Assembly: GCF_037478305.1 (NCBI RefSeq)
Contig: NZ_JBBGAZ010000011.1
Location: forward strand, 40,160 to 104,159
Direction: 5' to 3'
Source of the DNA: Cognatishimia coralii
GTDB lineage: Bacteria > Pseudomonadota > Alphaproteobacteria > Rhodobacterales > Rhodobacteraceae
Length of the DNA: 64,000 nucleotides
Shown: piece after piece, positions 35,696 to 42,989 of the stretch
Layout of the letters: each line of letters starts with the position of its first letter
Position numbering within the stretch: position 1 is the first letter of the stretch
The notes under the pieces: model-generated
Databases searched by the model: none
What the model was told of the DNA's origin: nothing
The model's input: the letters and a program-made list of their open reading frames with translations, nothing else
Program-made: the position numbers and the translations under genes

Positions 35696-36964
35696 CTAGT
35701 CCTTGCGAATGCAGACGATGTAAAACCCGTCCATGCCGCCTTGATCCGACCAATAGTCTGGACGCAGACGCAGCCCGCCTTCTTCAGAGCGCCAAGCGGG
35801 GTCGATGCCCTCGATGTCCAGCGCTTCGGCGTCGACGCGCAGACCTTCATGGCGTTCGAGTAGTTCTTCCACCTGAGCTTCGCCTTCGTCCGGCAACAGA
35901 GAGCACGTGCAATAGACCAACCGTCCCCCGGGTTTCAGCAGGTGCACCGCGTGATCGAGCATTTGCGCCTGAAGATTGAACAAATCAAAGAAATCACTGC
36001 CGTCCTTGGCATGAGGCAAATCGGGGTGACGACGGATGGTGCCTGTGGCAGAGCAAGGAGCATCTAGCAGGATCGCGTCCCATTGGCCCTCTTCGGCCAG
36101 AGCGTCTCCGACCACGAGGTCCGCCTCAAGTTTCGTGCGCTTTAGGTTCTCCGCGACGCGCGCCATGCGGGATTCACTCGTGTCCACAGCACGAACCTTG
36201 GCCCCAGAGGCTGCGATCTGCATGGTTTTACCGCCCGGCGCTGCGCAGAGTTCCAGAACCGCCTCGCCCTCTTTCGGAGCCAAGACCTGCACCGGAATCG
36301 CAGCAGCCGCGTCCTGCACCCACCATGTGCCTTTCTTAAAACCCGGCAACATTGAGACCTGACCCGCCTCTTTCAAACGCACAGACCCCGTTGGCAAAAG
36401 CGCGCCTTCGGTCGCGCGTTGCAACGCGCCTTGGTCGGATTTCGCGGTCAGGTCCAGCGGAGCGCCCGCGAAATGGGCTTCTTCGATGGCGGCGACTATC
36501 TCGGGGCTATAGGCTTCAACCAGCGGACCACGCAGCCATTTCGGCAGGCGAGGCGTGCGCAGGGTCGGATAGACCTCGGCTCCGTTGGCGGCCACTTTGC
36601 GCAGAACCGCATTCACAAGGCCCTTCATCGAGCCATGGCGTTTGCTGCGTGAGACGATCTCGACAAAGGAATTCACGACGCCATGGGCCGCGCCACCGAT
36701 GCAAAGCTCGTAAGCGCCGATCCGCAGCGCGTTACGCACGGTGATCGGCGGGTATTTCTGCAAGTGTTTCTGCAAGATGCGGTCAATGCGTTCGAGGCCG
36801 CGCAGAGTTTCCGTCGCCAGACGTTGCGCCGTGGCGCGGTCGGCGGGATCCAGACGCTCCAAGGCTCCGCCTCCGATGGCTTCGGACAAAAGACGCCCTT
36901 CGCCCAGAACCTGATCCAGCAGGAACACGGCGGCGCGGCGCGCGGGCAGACCGGCTTGAGGCAT
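35696..36964 (-). CDS. rsmB: 16S rRNA m5C967 methyltransferase RsmB
   Basis: RsmB methylates C967 of 16S rRNA with SAM. The 422-residue protein has an N-terminal NusB-like RNA-binding domain (about 1-140) and a C-terminal Rossmann methyltransferase. The SAM motif is ELCAAPGGKT, and the two active cysteines are in LDAPCSATGTIRRHPD and VYCTCSLLPDEGE. It starts a minus-strand run and is divergent from the small sdhAF4-like gene across 90 bp. Confidence 0.95.
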   Translation of the reverse strand: MPQAGLPARRAAVFLLDQVLGEGRLLSEAIGGGALERLDPADRATAQRLATETLRGLERIDRILQKHLQKYPPITVRNALRIGAYELCIGGAAHGVVNSFVEIVSRSKRHGSMKGLVNAVLRKVAANGAEVYPTLRTPRLPKWLRGPLVEAYSPEIVAAIEEAHFAGAPLDLTAKSDQGALQRATEGALLPTGSVRLKEAGQVSMLPGFKKGTWWVQDAAAAIPVQVLAPKEGEAVLELCAAPGGKTMQIAASGAKVRAVDTSESRMARVAENLKRTKLEADLVVGDALAEEGQWDAILLDAPCSATGTIRRHPDLPHAKDGSDFFDLFNLQAQMLDHAVHLLKPGGRLVYCTCSLLPDEGEAQVEELLERHEGLRVDAEALDIEGIDPAWRSEEGGLRLRPDYWSDQGGMDGFYIVCIRKD

Positions 36965-37054
36965 CAGGGACTCCTTGTCTCACTTGTGCAGGGGTGCGGC
37001 GGGCGTATATCAGGGGTGATGTGGGAAAGAAACCCCGCCAAAGGAGCGCATGCG

Positions 37055-37234
37055 ATGTCCGAATCTGAGAACAAAGACCTGCCCCCCGCCGCGCACCGTG
37101 CGCTGGCTGAGGCCGAAGCGCGCCGCAAAAAGGCCGAAGAGATGGAACTGGCACCAGAGCTTGGCGGTCGCGATGGGCCCGAGCCTGTGCGCTATGGCGA
37201 TTGGGAAAAGAAGGGTATTGCCGTCGATTTTTGA
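37055..37234 (+). CDS. DUF1674 / SdhAF4-like succinate dehydrogenase assembly factor
   Basis: A 59-residue protein, too short for most gene callers, ending in the conserved DUF1674 block GGRDGPEPVRYGDWEKKGIAVDF, of which EPVRYGDWEKKG is the signature. Proteins of this family (SDHAF4 in mitochondria) bind flavinated SdhA and protect it before assembly of complex II. The start at 37055 has AAGGAG eight bases upstream. The frame is open far upstream (to 36683), but that part lies antisense to rsmB. Confidence 0.85.
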   Translation: MSESENKDLPPAAHRALAEAEARRKKAEEMELAPELGGRDGPEPVRYGDWEKKGIAVDF

Positions 37235-37256
37235 TGCAAACCTTTGGTCCAAGGCT

Positions 37257-37296
37257 GGGGCTCTGCCCCAAACCCCGGGATATTTGGAGCAAGAGA
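37257..37296 (+). repeat. Dispersed intergenic repeat, hairpin-linked form
   Basis: Hairpin GGGGCTCTGCCCC (37257-37269), then AAACCCCGGGATATTTGG and GCAAGAGA, touching the ATG at 37297. The GGAG inside the repeat (37286-37289) is also the ribosome site of the DUF983 gene. It lacks the second, variable hairpin seen at 46836, 51546 and 58050. Confidence 0.7.
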
Positions 37297-37680
37297 ATGA
37301 GTGACTTGAGTGTGAACGAGCCAGATGATCGCCCTTTGATGCCATCACTGATGAAAGGCTTGCAGTGCCGCTGTCCGAATTGCGGCGAAGGGCGCTTGCT
37401 GCACAGCTATCTCAAGGTTGTGGATCACTGTCCCGAATGCGGCGAGGATTATACGCCTCAGCGCGCGGATGATGGACCCGCCTACCTGACGATTCTGGTT
37501 GTCGGCCACGTGGTGATCTTTTTCCTGACCACCATGTGGGAATACATGCGTCCGTCGCCTTTGACTTTGGCCGTGTCGATGTGCGCGCTGGCCACGGTTG
37601 TGGCCTTGCTGGTCTTGCCGCGGTTCAAGGGCATGATTGTCGCCTGGCAATGGGCCAAGCGGATGCATGGGTTTAAGTAG
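37297..37680 (+). CDS. DUF983 zinc-ribbon membrane protein
   Basis: A 127-residue protein. The N-terminal half has two CxxC pairs (CRCPNCGEG and CPECGEDY), a zinc-ribbon-like arrangement; the C-terminal half has two membrane helices (about 62-82 and 89-107). This is the DUF983 family, widespread in alphaproteobacteria; it is sometimes found near cytochrome oxidase assembly genes, but its function is not settled. The start at 37297 uses a GGAG that lies in a dispersed repeat, so the repeat supplies translation signals. Confidence 0.82.
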   Translation: MSDLSVNEPDDRPLMPSLMKGLQCRCPNCGEGRLLHSYLKVVDHCPECGEDYTPQRADDGPAYLTILVVGHVVIFFLTTMWEYMRPSPLTLAVSMCALATVVALLVLPRFKGMIVAWQWAKRMHGFK

Positions 37681-37683
37681 AGC

Positions 37684-38493
37684 TTAGAGCCCCAACACAT
37701 CCAGCATGTCATATTGGCCGGGCATTTTGTCCTGGCCCCAGAGCGCGGCCTTCAATGCGCCGCGCGCAAAGATCGCGCGATCGGTGGCCATGTGGCGCAG
37801 AATGATGCGCTCGCCTGCGGCTGCAAAGAGCACGTCGTGTTCGCCGACAATGTCTCCGCCACGGATGGCGGTGAAGCCGATATCGCCTTTTTTGCGCGCG
37901 CCGGTGATGCCATCGCGACCCGAGTCACGCACGTCATTGAGCGCTACACCACGTCCTTCGGCGGCGGCTTCGCCCAGCATGAGCGCGGTGCCTGACGGGG
38001 CATCTACTTTGTGATGGTGATGGGATTCGATGATCTCGATGTCAAAATCCTCATCCAGAGCAGCCGCGACCTTTTTGGTCAGCTGCGTCAGCAGATTGAC
38101 GCCGAGGCTCATATTGCCCGCGCGCACGATCACGGCGTGGTGGCTCGCGGGTTCAAGTTGCGCGATTTCCTCGTCGGTCATGCCGGTGGTCCCAATGACA
38201 TGCACCGCGCGGGCTTGCGCCGCCAATTTGGAAAAGGCGATTGTGGCTGCAGGTGCTGTAAAATCAATAACAGCATGCGCTTTGACAAAGGCTTCCAGAG
38301 GTTTGTCGGTTACAGACACCCCAACCGCAGCACCGCCCATGGCGACGCCAACATCCTGGCCGATCCAGTCATGGCCCTCGCGTTCCACAGCCCCGACGAG
38401 ACGCGCCTTGTCGCTCTCAAGCACGGTCTTGATCAGCATTTGGCCCATACGACCTGATGCTCCGGTGATCACAATGCCTGGCAGCTCTTCCAT
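37684..38493 (-). CDS. dapB: 4-hydroxy-tetrahydrodipicolinate reductase
   Basis: DapB reduces the DapA product with NAD(P)H on the diaminopimelate/lysine path. The 269-residue protein has the nucleotide-binding loop GASGRMGQML (11-20) and the substrate-site motif SHHHHKVDAPSGTAL with His158-161 and Lys162. It is convergent with the DUF983 gene (three-base gap) and divergent from rbfA. dapA is 35 kb away at 1.6 kb. Confidence 0.97.
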   Translation of the reverse strand: MEELPGIVITGASGRMGQMLIKTVLESDKARLVGAVEREGHDWIGQDVGVAMGGAAVGVSVTDKPLEAFVKAHAVIDFTAPAATIAFSKLAAQARAVHVIGTTGMTDEEIAQLEPASHHAVIVRAGNMSLGVNLLTQLTKKVAAALDEDFDIEIIESHHHHKVDAPSGTALMLGEAAAEGRGVALNDVRDSGRDGITGARKKGDIGFTAIRGGDIVGEHDVLFAAAGERIILRHMATDRAIFARGALKAALWGQDKMPGQYDMLDVLGL

Positions 38494-38576
38494 ATCCGTC
38501 TCCTTTGGGCTATCCGCCTGCCCTTACCTTATAAGCCTCGCTTGGCAAAGACCCTGAAAGGACATAAGTCAGTCAT

Positions 38577-38969
38577 ATGGGAAAGAACAAGTTCCACGAC
38601 GGCCCCGGCCCATCTCAGCGCCAGCTTCGCGTTGGCGAATTGATCAGGCGTACCCTGTCGGAAGTCCTGCAGCGTGGCGATATCCATGATCCGGACCTCA
38701 ACCGCATGTCGATCACTGTGGGCGAAGTCCGCACGAGCCCGGATCTCAAGATCGCGACGGCCTATGTGCTGCCTTTGGGTGGCAAGGGGCAGGAGAATGC
38801 TCTGAAGCTGCTGGCGGCAAATAAGGCCGAGCTGCGCCGGGTTGTTGGCAAGAAACTTGGCCTGAAATTCACGCCAGACCTGCGGTTTCAGCTGGATCAG
38901 ACCTTTGATCAGATGGATGACACGCGGCGTATGCTGAACCTTGATAACGTGAAACGCGATATCGAATGA
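38577..38969 (+). CDS. rbfA: Ribosome-binding factor A
   Basis: RbfA is a cold-shock 30S maturation factor that acts on the 5' end region of 16S rRNA. The 130-residue protein opens with the usual basic stretch (PSQRQLRVGELIRRTLSEVL) and has the single KH-like domain with ITVGEVRTSPDLKIATAYV (19 residues). Its stop overlaps the start of the DUF2233 gene by four bases. It begins the rbfA-truB-rpsO part of the conserved ribosome-maturation region. Confidence 0.95.
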   Translation: MGKNKFHDGPGPSQRQLRVGELIRRTLSEVLQRGDIHDPDLNRMSITVGEVRTSPDLKIATAYVLPLGGKGQENALKLLAANKAELRRVVGKKLGLKFTPDLRFQLDQTFDQMDDTRRMLNLDNVKRDIE

Positions 38970-39688
38970 GGATTGCGGCGGTTCTCTTAGCGCTGTTTTT
39001 GCCGGGAGTGGCCTCGGCCGTCACCTGTGAGAACGCGCGCTATGAAGGCAATCGCTATACGATCTGCACGGTCCGGCCTGCTGAGGAAAATCTGCGCCTG
39101 TTTCTGCGGGATGATGCAGGTGAAATTCTCGGCCAATTTTCCTCGATTGAAGCCCATTTGCCTGAGGGCCAGACCCTTAGCTTTGGCATGAACGCTGGCA
39201 TGTATCACTTGGATCGCCGTCCGGTTGGGCTTTATCTGGAAGAGGGTGAGCAAGAGTCCAGACTCTATCCAAACTCGGGCCCCGGCAACTTTGGCCTCGT
39301 GCCCAACGGCGTTCTCTGTATCCGCAGCACCCGCGCTGATGTAATTGAAAGCCTTGAGTACCAAGCGGATACGCCGGACTGCACTTATGCCACGCAATCA
39401 GGTCCCATGCTGGTGATCGACGGCCAATTGCATCCTCGGTTCCTGCCTGACAGCACGTCGAAATTCGTGCGCAATGGGGTGGGCACTTCAGCAGACGGCA
39501 AGACGGCGATCTTTGTGAAATCTGAAAATTCCGTCAATTTCCACGAATTCGCGCGGTTTTTCCGCGATATCCTCAAGCTGCCTCAAGCGCTCTATTTCGA
39601 TGGCAAGATCAGCCGGCTGCATGCGGCGGATCTGGATCGCTCGGATCCGGGGTTCTGGATGGGGCCGATTGTCGGCGTGGTCGAGTAG
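38966..39688 (+). CDS. Secreted DUF2233 phosphodiester-glycosidase-like protein
   Basis: A 240-residue protein with a signal peptide (RIAAVLLALFLPGVASA). The fold markers are MNAGMYHLDRRPVGLYLEEG near residue 72, then PGNFGLVPNGVL, QSGPMLVIDG and the ending LYFDGKISRL. These match the DUF2233/NAGPA-like family, related to the enzyme that uncovers mannose-6-phosphate and to phage exopolysaccharide hydrolases. Substrate unknown. It is coupled to rbfA by a four-base overlap and lies 60 bases before truB, a common insertion in this operon in Rhodobacterales. Confidence 0.85.
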   Translation: MRIAAVLLALFLPGVASAVTCENARYEGNRYTICTVRPAEENLRLFLRDDAGEILGQFSSIEAHLPEGQTLSFGMNAGMYHLDRRPVGLYLEEGEQESRLYPNSGPGNFGLVPNGVLCIRSTRADVIESLEYQADTPDCTYATQSGPMLVIDGQLHPRFLPDSTSKFVRNGVGTSADGKTAIFVKSENSVNFHEFARFFRDILKLPQALYFDGKISRLHAADLDRSDPGFWMGPIVGVVE

Positions 39689-39748
39689 CCGTTGACGGGC
39701 GCTTCAGTTTTGCCTATCCGGCGCTTTCGTTGAATTCAGAGGTCTAAG

Positions 39749-40660
39749 ATGGCGCGCAAACGCAAAGGTCGGGATATTTCGGGCTGGCTCGTGGTGGACA
39801 AACCGGCAGGGATGACCTCGACTGCGGTGGTCAACAAGGTGCGCTGGGCGATGGCTGCGAAAAAGGCAGGCCATGCTGGCACGCTGGATCCAGAGGCGAC
39901 AGGCGTTCTGGCCGTGGCACTGGGCGAGGCGACCAAGACGGTGCCTTACATCACTGACAGTCTGAAGGCCTATACGTTCACGGTGCGGCTGGGGGCTGCG
40001 ACCAACACGGATGATGCCGAGGGCGAAGTGATTGCGACCTCGGAAGCGCGTCCCACGGACGACGACATCAAAGCCGCGCTTGCCCAATTCGTTGGCGACA
40101 TCATGCAGGTGCCGCCCAAGTTCTCGGCTGTCAAAATCGACGGCGAGCGGGCCTATAAGCTGGCGCGCGACGACGAAGACTTTGAGATCGCTGCGCGCCC
40201 CCTTTGGGTCGAGGAACTGGTGATGATCGACCGAGAGGACACAGACCACGTCACGCTTGAGATGACCTGCGGGAAAGGGGGCTACGTGCGCTCGATTGCC
40301 CGCGATCTGGGCGAGGCTTTGGGATGTTTGGGCCATGTGCGCGAGTTGCGCCGGATCTGGTCGGGGCCTTTCACGGCCTCTGATGGCATCTCCATTGAAC
40401 AGATTGATGAGATGGCTAAAACGCCAGAGCTCGACGCCTATCTGCGCCCTTTGACCGAGGGGCTGACCGAGCTGCCCGAGGTCAAGGCCACTGCCGAGGG
40501 CGCTGTGCGCTTGCGCAATGGCAATCCGGGCATGGTGATCGCAAGCGACGTGGACTACGGCGAAGAATGCTGGGCGAGCCTTGATGGCGAGCCCGTGGCC
40601 GTGGGCGTTTTCAAAGCAGGCGAATTGCACCCTTCGCGGGTCTTCGTCCTGCCTGAATGA
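39749..40660 (+). CDS. truB: tRNA pseudouridine(55) synthase
   Basis: TruB makes pseudouridine 55 in the T-loop of tRNAs. The 303-residue protein has the catalytic aspartate in GHAGTLDPEATGVL and later motifs QVPPKFSAVKIDGERAY and GGYVRSIARDLG. The C-terminal part forms the PUA-like extension. Its stop overlaps the DUF1643 start by four bases. Confidence 0.97.
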   Translation: MARKRKGRDISGWLVVDKPAGMTSTAVVNKVRWAMAAKKAGHAGTLDPEATGVLAVALGEATKTVPYITDSLKAYTFTVRLGAATNTDDAEGEVIATSEARPTDDDIKAALAQFVGDIMQVPPKFSAVKIDGERAYKLARDDEDFEIAARPLWVEELVMIDREDTDHVTLEMTCGKGGYVRSIARDLGEALGCLGHVRELRRIWSGPFTASDGISIEQIDEMAKTPELDAYLRPLTEGLTELPEVKATAEGAVRLRNGNPGMVIASDVDYGEECWASLDGEPVAVGVFKAGELHPSRVFVLPE

Positions 40661-41166
40661 TCACGCGGAGCCATCAAAAAGACGACGCGGCCTCGACCGC
40701 CGTCTATTCTGATTGCGAGACCTATCGCTATGCACTGACCCGGATTTGGGATGACACCGGGCGCAAAGTTGCGTTCATCATGCTTAATCCATCAAAAGCG
40801 ACAGAGATTCAGAACGATCCCACGATTGAACGCTGCGAGCGTCGTGCGCGCGCCCTTGGATTTGGCGGGTTTCGAGCGGTGAATATTTTCGCGCTGCGTG
40901 AAACCGATCCGCACAAGATGCGGAAACATAAATCTCCCGAAGGTCCTGAGAACGCAGCCTTTATTACGGAAACCTGCGATTGGGCCGATGTAGTGATCGC
41001 AGCCTGGGGCGCCCATGGAGATCATTTGGATCAAGGATTTAAGATCCGAGACCTCTTGGCGCAAAGCGGTCGTGCGGTGCATAGTTTCGGTCAAACCAAA
41101 GCGGGCCATCCGCGTCACCCGCTCTATATCGCCTATGCGCAGCAGCCGGAACTCTGGCCGCTTTAG
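40657..41166 (+). CDS. DUF1643 family protein
   Basis: A 169-residue soluble protein of the DUF1643 family. Recognisable parts are FIMLNPSKATEIQNDPTIERCE (in part LNPSKATEIQNDPTI), GFRAVNIFALRETDP and HSFGQTKAGHPRHPLYI. The function is unknown; members occur in bacteria and on mobile elements. Here it is translationally coupled to truB, so it is produced with a tRNA-modifying enzyme. No membrane segment or signal peptide. Confidence 0.85.
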   Translation: MITRSHQKDDAASTAVYSDCETYRYALTRIWDDTGRKVAFIMLNPSKATEIQNDPTIERCERRARALGFGGFRAVNIFALRETDPHKMRKHKSPEGPENAAFITETCDWADVVIAAWGAHGDHLDQGFKIRDLLAQSGRAVHSFGQTKAGHPRHPLYIAYAQQPELWPL

Positions 41167-41190
41167 CCCATTGATCAGAAAGTGATTTTC

Positions 41191-41457
41191 ATGGAATCCA
41201 ACTCCCAAGAGACACTTGAGAAACTGACCGCCGAGGTCGAAAAGCTGAACCAGCATCGGTTCATTCGCATTCATAACTCGGTCTGGCGCATGATGTTGTT
41301 TCAACTGGGGCGCGGGCTGGCCTTTGGCCTTGGATCGGTTCTTGGCGCAACCATCGTAGTTTCGATTTTAGCGTGGTTTATCAGCCAGATAGAGTTCATC
41401 CCTCTGATCGGCAACTGGGCGTCCGAGATCCTAAAACAGATCGATACCACGCAGTAG
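41191..41457 (+). CDS. DUF5665 small membrane protein
   Basis: An 88-residue protein with a charged N-terminal helix (ETLEKLTAEVEKLNQHRFI), a Phe/Arg-rich link and one strong membrane segment (about 48-70, LAFGLGSVLGATIVVSILAW). This is the DUF5665 pattern; no function is known to me. The ATG at 41191 is preferred to 41182. It follows the DUF1643 gene by 24 bases. Confidence 0.75.
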   Translation: MESNSQETLEKLTAEVEKLNQHRFIRIHNSVWRMMLFQLGRGLAFGLGSVLGATIVVSILAWFISQIEFIPLIGNWASEILKQIDTTQ

Positions 41458-41546
41458 CTTGCGTTAACCAGTTAACCGAGAGTCCAGAGTCTTCTGTCTC
41501 TAACGCTCTGAAAAGAATAGGATCTTCCAGCTTTCAGGAGGAGCCT

Positions 41547-42458
41547 ATGTGGGTTTTTGCGACATTGCTTGGTATGGCCGCTTTGGGCGCGGCACTGTGG
41601 GATACGGGGCCAGAGCCTGAGGACGACAGCGACGACGCACCAGAAGATGACGGTCTGATCACCGATCAGATCATCCCGGGTTCTGACATCGCGGATTTCC
41701 TTGAAGGCGGTGCAGGCAATGACCAGCTCAACGGCTATGGCGGCGCGGACACTTTGGTTGGCAATGACGGCGACGATGTCCTAATCGGCCAAGATGGCTC
41801 GGATGAACTCTACGGCGGCCTCGGCGAGGACCGACTGGAAGGCGGGGACGAGACCGACACGCTCTTTGGCGGTGAGGATGCGGATCTGTTGCTCGGCGGT
41901 TTGGACGATGATTGGCTGTCGGGCGACCCGGGGAACGACACGCTGTTTGGCGGGCCAGGCGCTGACCAGCTCTTTGGCGGCGAAGGCGCGGATTTTGTCT
42001 CTGGCAATCATGGCAACGATACGATCACAGGGGGTCTGGGAGCAGATGATTTTTCCGGTGGCTCAGGCGATGACGTGTTGATTGGTACGGTCCTGAACGC
42101 GCAGGGCGAAGACATTGATGCCGGTGACACTCTGGTCGGCGGACAAGGCAATGACATCTTGATCGCAGGCGCGGGCGACCAGATCGAAGGCATCAGCGGC
42201 GCGGATCAGGCCATTGTCAGCCATTGGAACGCAGGCGGGAATGCAGCGCTCTGGGCTGATTTTGACGACACTGAAGACGGCGTCGCGTTTTATGACGAGA
42301 CGGGCACGTTGGATCCCGGGCGAATAACGGTCTCGGCCGACGCATCGGATCCGGCGATTGGACATGTGATGCTTGACGGTGAAACCATCTTAACCGTTGT
42401 CGGGGGTGGCGCGCTTACACCAGCTGACATCGCGATCATCACCAGCCTGCCCGGTTGA
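41547..42458 (+). CDS. Small RTX calcium-binding-repeat protein with N-terminal membrane segment
   Basis: A 303-residue acidic protein. A short hydrophobic N-terminus (WVFATLLGMAALGAALW) is followed by a Asp/Glu-rich stretch (22-35) and then 14 unbroken RTX nonapeptides, GGxGxDxLx, from residue 54 to 179, with one more at about 200-215. These bind calcium and fold as a parallel beta-roll. The rest (216-303) is a non-repeated beta-rich domain. Most RTX proteins are large and have a C-terminal type I secretion signal; here an N-terminal anchor or signal seems to replace it. The start has AGGAGGAG six bases upstream. Target unknown. Confidence 0.85.
   Translation: MWVFATLLGMAALGAALWDTGPEPEDDSDDAPEDDGLITDQIIPGSDIADFLEGGAGNDQLNGYGGADTLVGNDGDDVLIGQDGSDELYGGLGEDRLEGGDETDTLFGGEDADLLLGGLDDDWLSGDPGNDTLFGGPGADQLFGGEGADFVSGNHGNDTITGGLGADDFSGGSGDDVLIGTVLNAQGEDIDAGDTLVGGQGNDILIAGAGDQIEGISGADQAIVSHWNAGGNAALWADFDDTEDGVAFYDETGTLDPGRITVSADASDPAIGHVMLDGETILTVVGGGALTPADIAIITSLPG
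41706..42083 (+). repeat. Tandem 27-bp coding repeats (14 RTX nonapeptides)
   Basis: Each 27-bp unit encodes one GGxGxDxLx peptide. Units differ at the third codon positions, so they are old repeats kept by protein selection rather than recent slippage. Confidence 0.85.
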
Positions 42459-42583
42459 CCCCTTCCCTTTTCACGCCAAACCGCCTATACGCGCGCAGTC
42501 GCGTGGAATCACGTGATACTCCATAGGACCCTGCTGGACGACATCCCGGCTTGCGCCCTGAACCCTTAACCAAGGAGACCCCG

Positions 42584-42853
42584 ATGTCGATCACTGTTGA
42601 AGAAAAAGCACGCGTGATGAAAGAATACGCAACCAAAGAAGGCGACACCGGTTCGCCTGAAGTACAGGTTGCCATCCTCTCTTCCCGCATCGCGACCCTG
42701 ACCGAGCACTTCAAAACCCACAAAAAAGACAACCACGGCCGTCGTGGTCTTTTGAAAATGGTTGCTCAGCGCCGTAAGCTGCTGGACTACCTGAAGGGCA
42801 AAGACGAAGCGCGTTACGCTGATCTGATCAAGCGTCTGGGCCTGCGTCGCTAA
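42584..42853 (+). CDS. rpsO: 30S ribosomal protein S15
   Basis: S15 binds the central domain of 16S rRNA and bridges to the 50S subunit. The 89-residue protein has the standard start MSITVEEKARVMKEYATKEG (20) and the core GSPEVQVAILSSRIATLTEH and RRGLLKMVAQRRKLLDYL. AAGGAG lies eight bases upstream; the frame extends to 42551 without support. In most bacteria pnp follows directly, but here three other genes separate them and a strong terminator closes rpsO. Confidence 0.97.
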   Translation: MSITVEEKARVMKEYATKEGDTGSPEVQVAILSSRIATLTEHFKTHKKDNHGRRGLLKMVAQRRKLLDYLKGKDEARYADLIKRLGLRR

Positions 42854-42879
42854 GACGACACCGAACCCTCGGTATCAAT

Positions 42880-42914
42880 AAACCCCTGCACGATGGGTCG
42901 TGCAGGGGTTTTTG
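42880..42914 (+). terminator. Rho-independent terminator after rpsO
   Basis: ACCCCTGCACGA, loop, TCGTGCAGGGGT with a T-run: twelve paired bases, one of the strongest hairpins in the window. Confidence 0.95.
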
Positions 42915-42958
42915 TTTGTCTGGCACTCAGCCTCTTGAAACTTTTCTCATTGCATGAT

Positions 42959-42973
42959 TGTTACGATATAACA
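42959..42973. promoter_or_regulatory. Zur-type operator upstream of COG0523 gene
   Basis: TGTTACGATATAACA has perfect outer arms TGTTA/TAACA and resembles the alphaproteobacterial Zur box (TGTTAT...ATAACA). It ends 16 bases before the ATG, over the probable promoter or transcript start. Confidence 0.6.
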
Positions 42974-42989
42974 TTTCTAGGAGAACCCC

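Noticed and set aside
41463..41477. GTTAACCAGTTAACC direct repeat considered as a CtrA box
   Set aside because: The CtrA form is TTAA-N7-TTAA; here the spacing is four bases, so the match fails.
41706..42083. Regular 27-bp repeats considered as a CRISPR or satellite
   Set aside because: They are in frame, unspaced and encode RTX nonapeptides.
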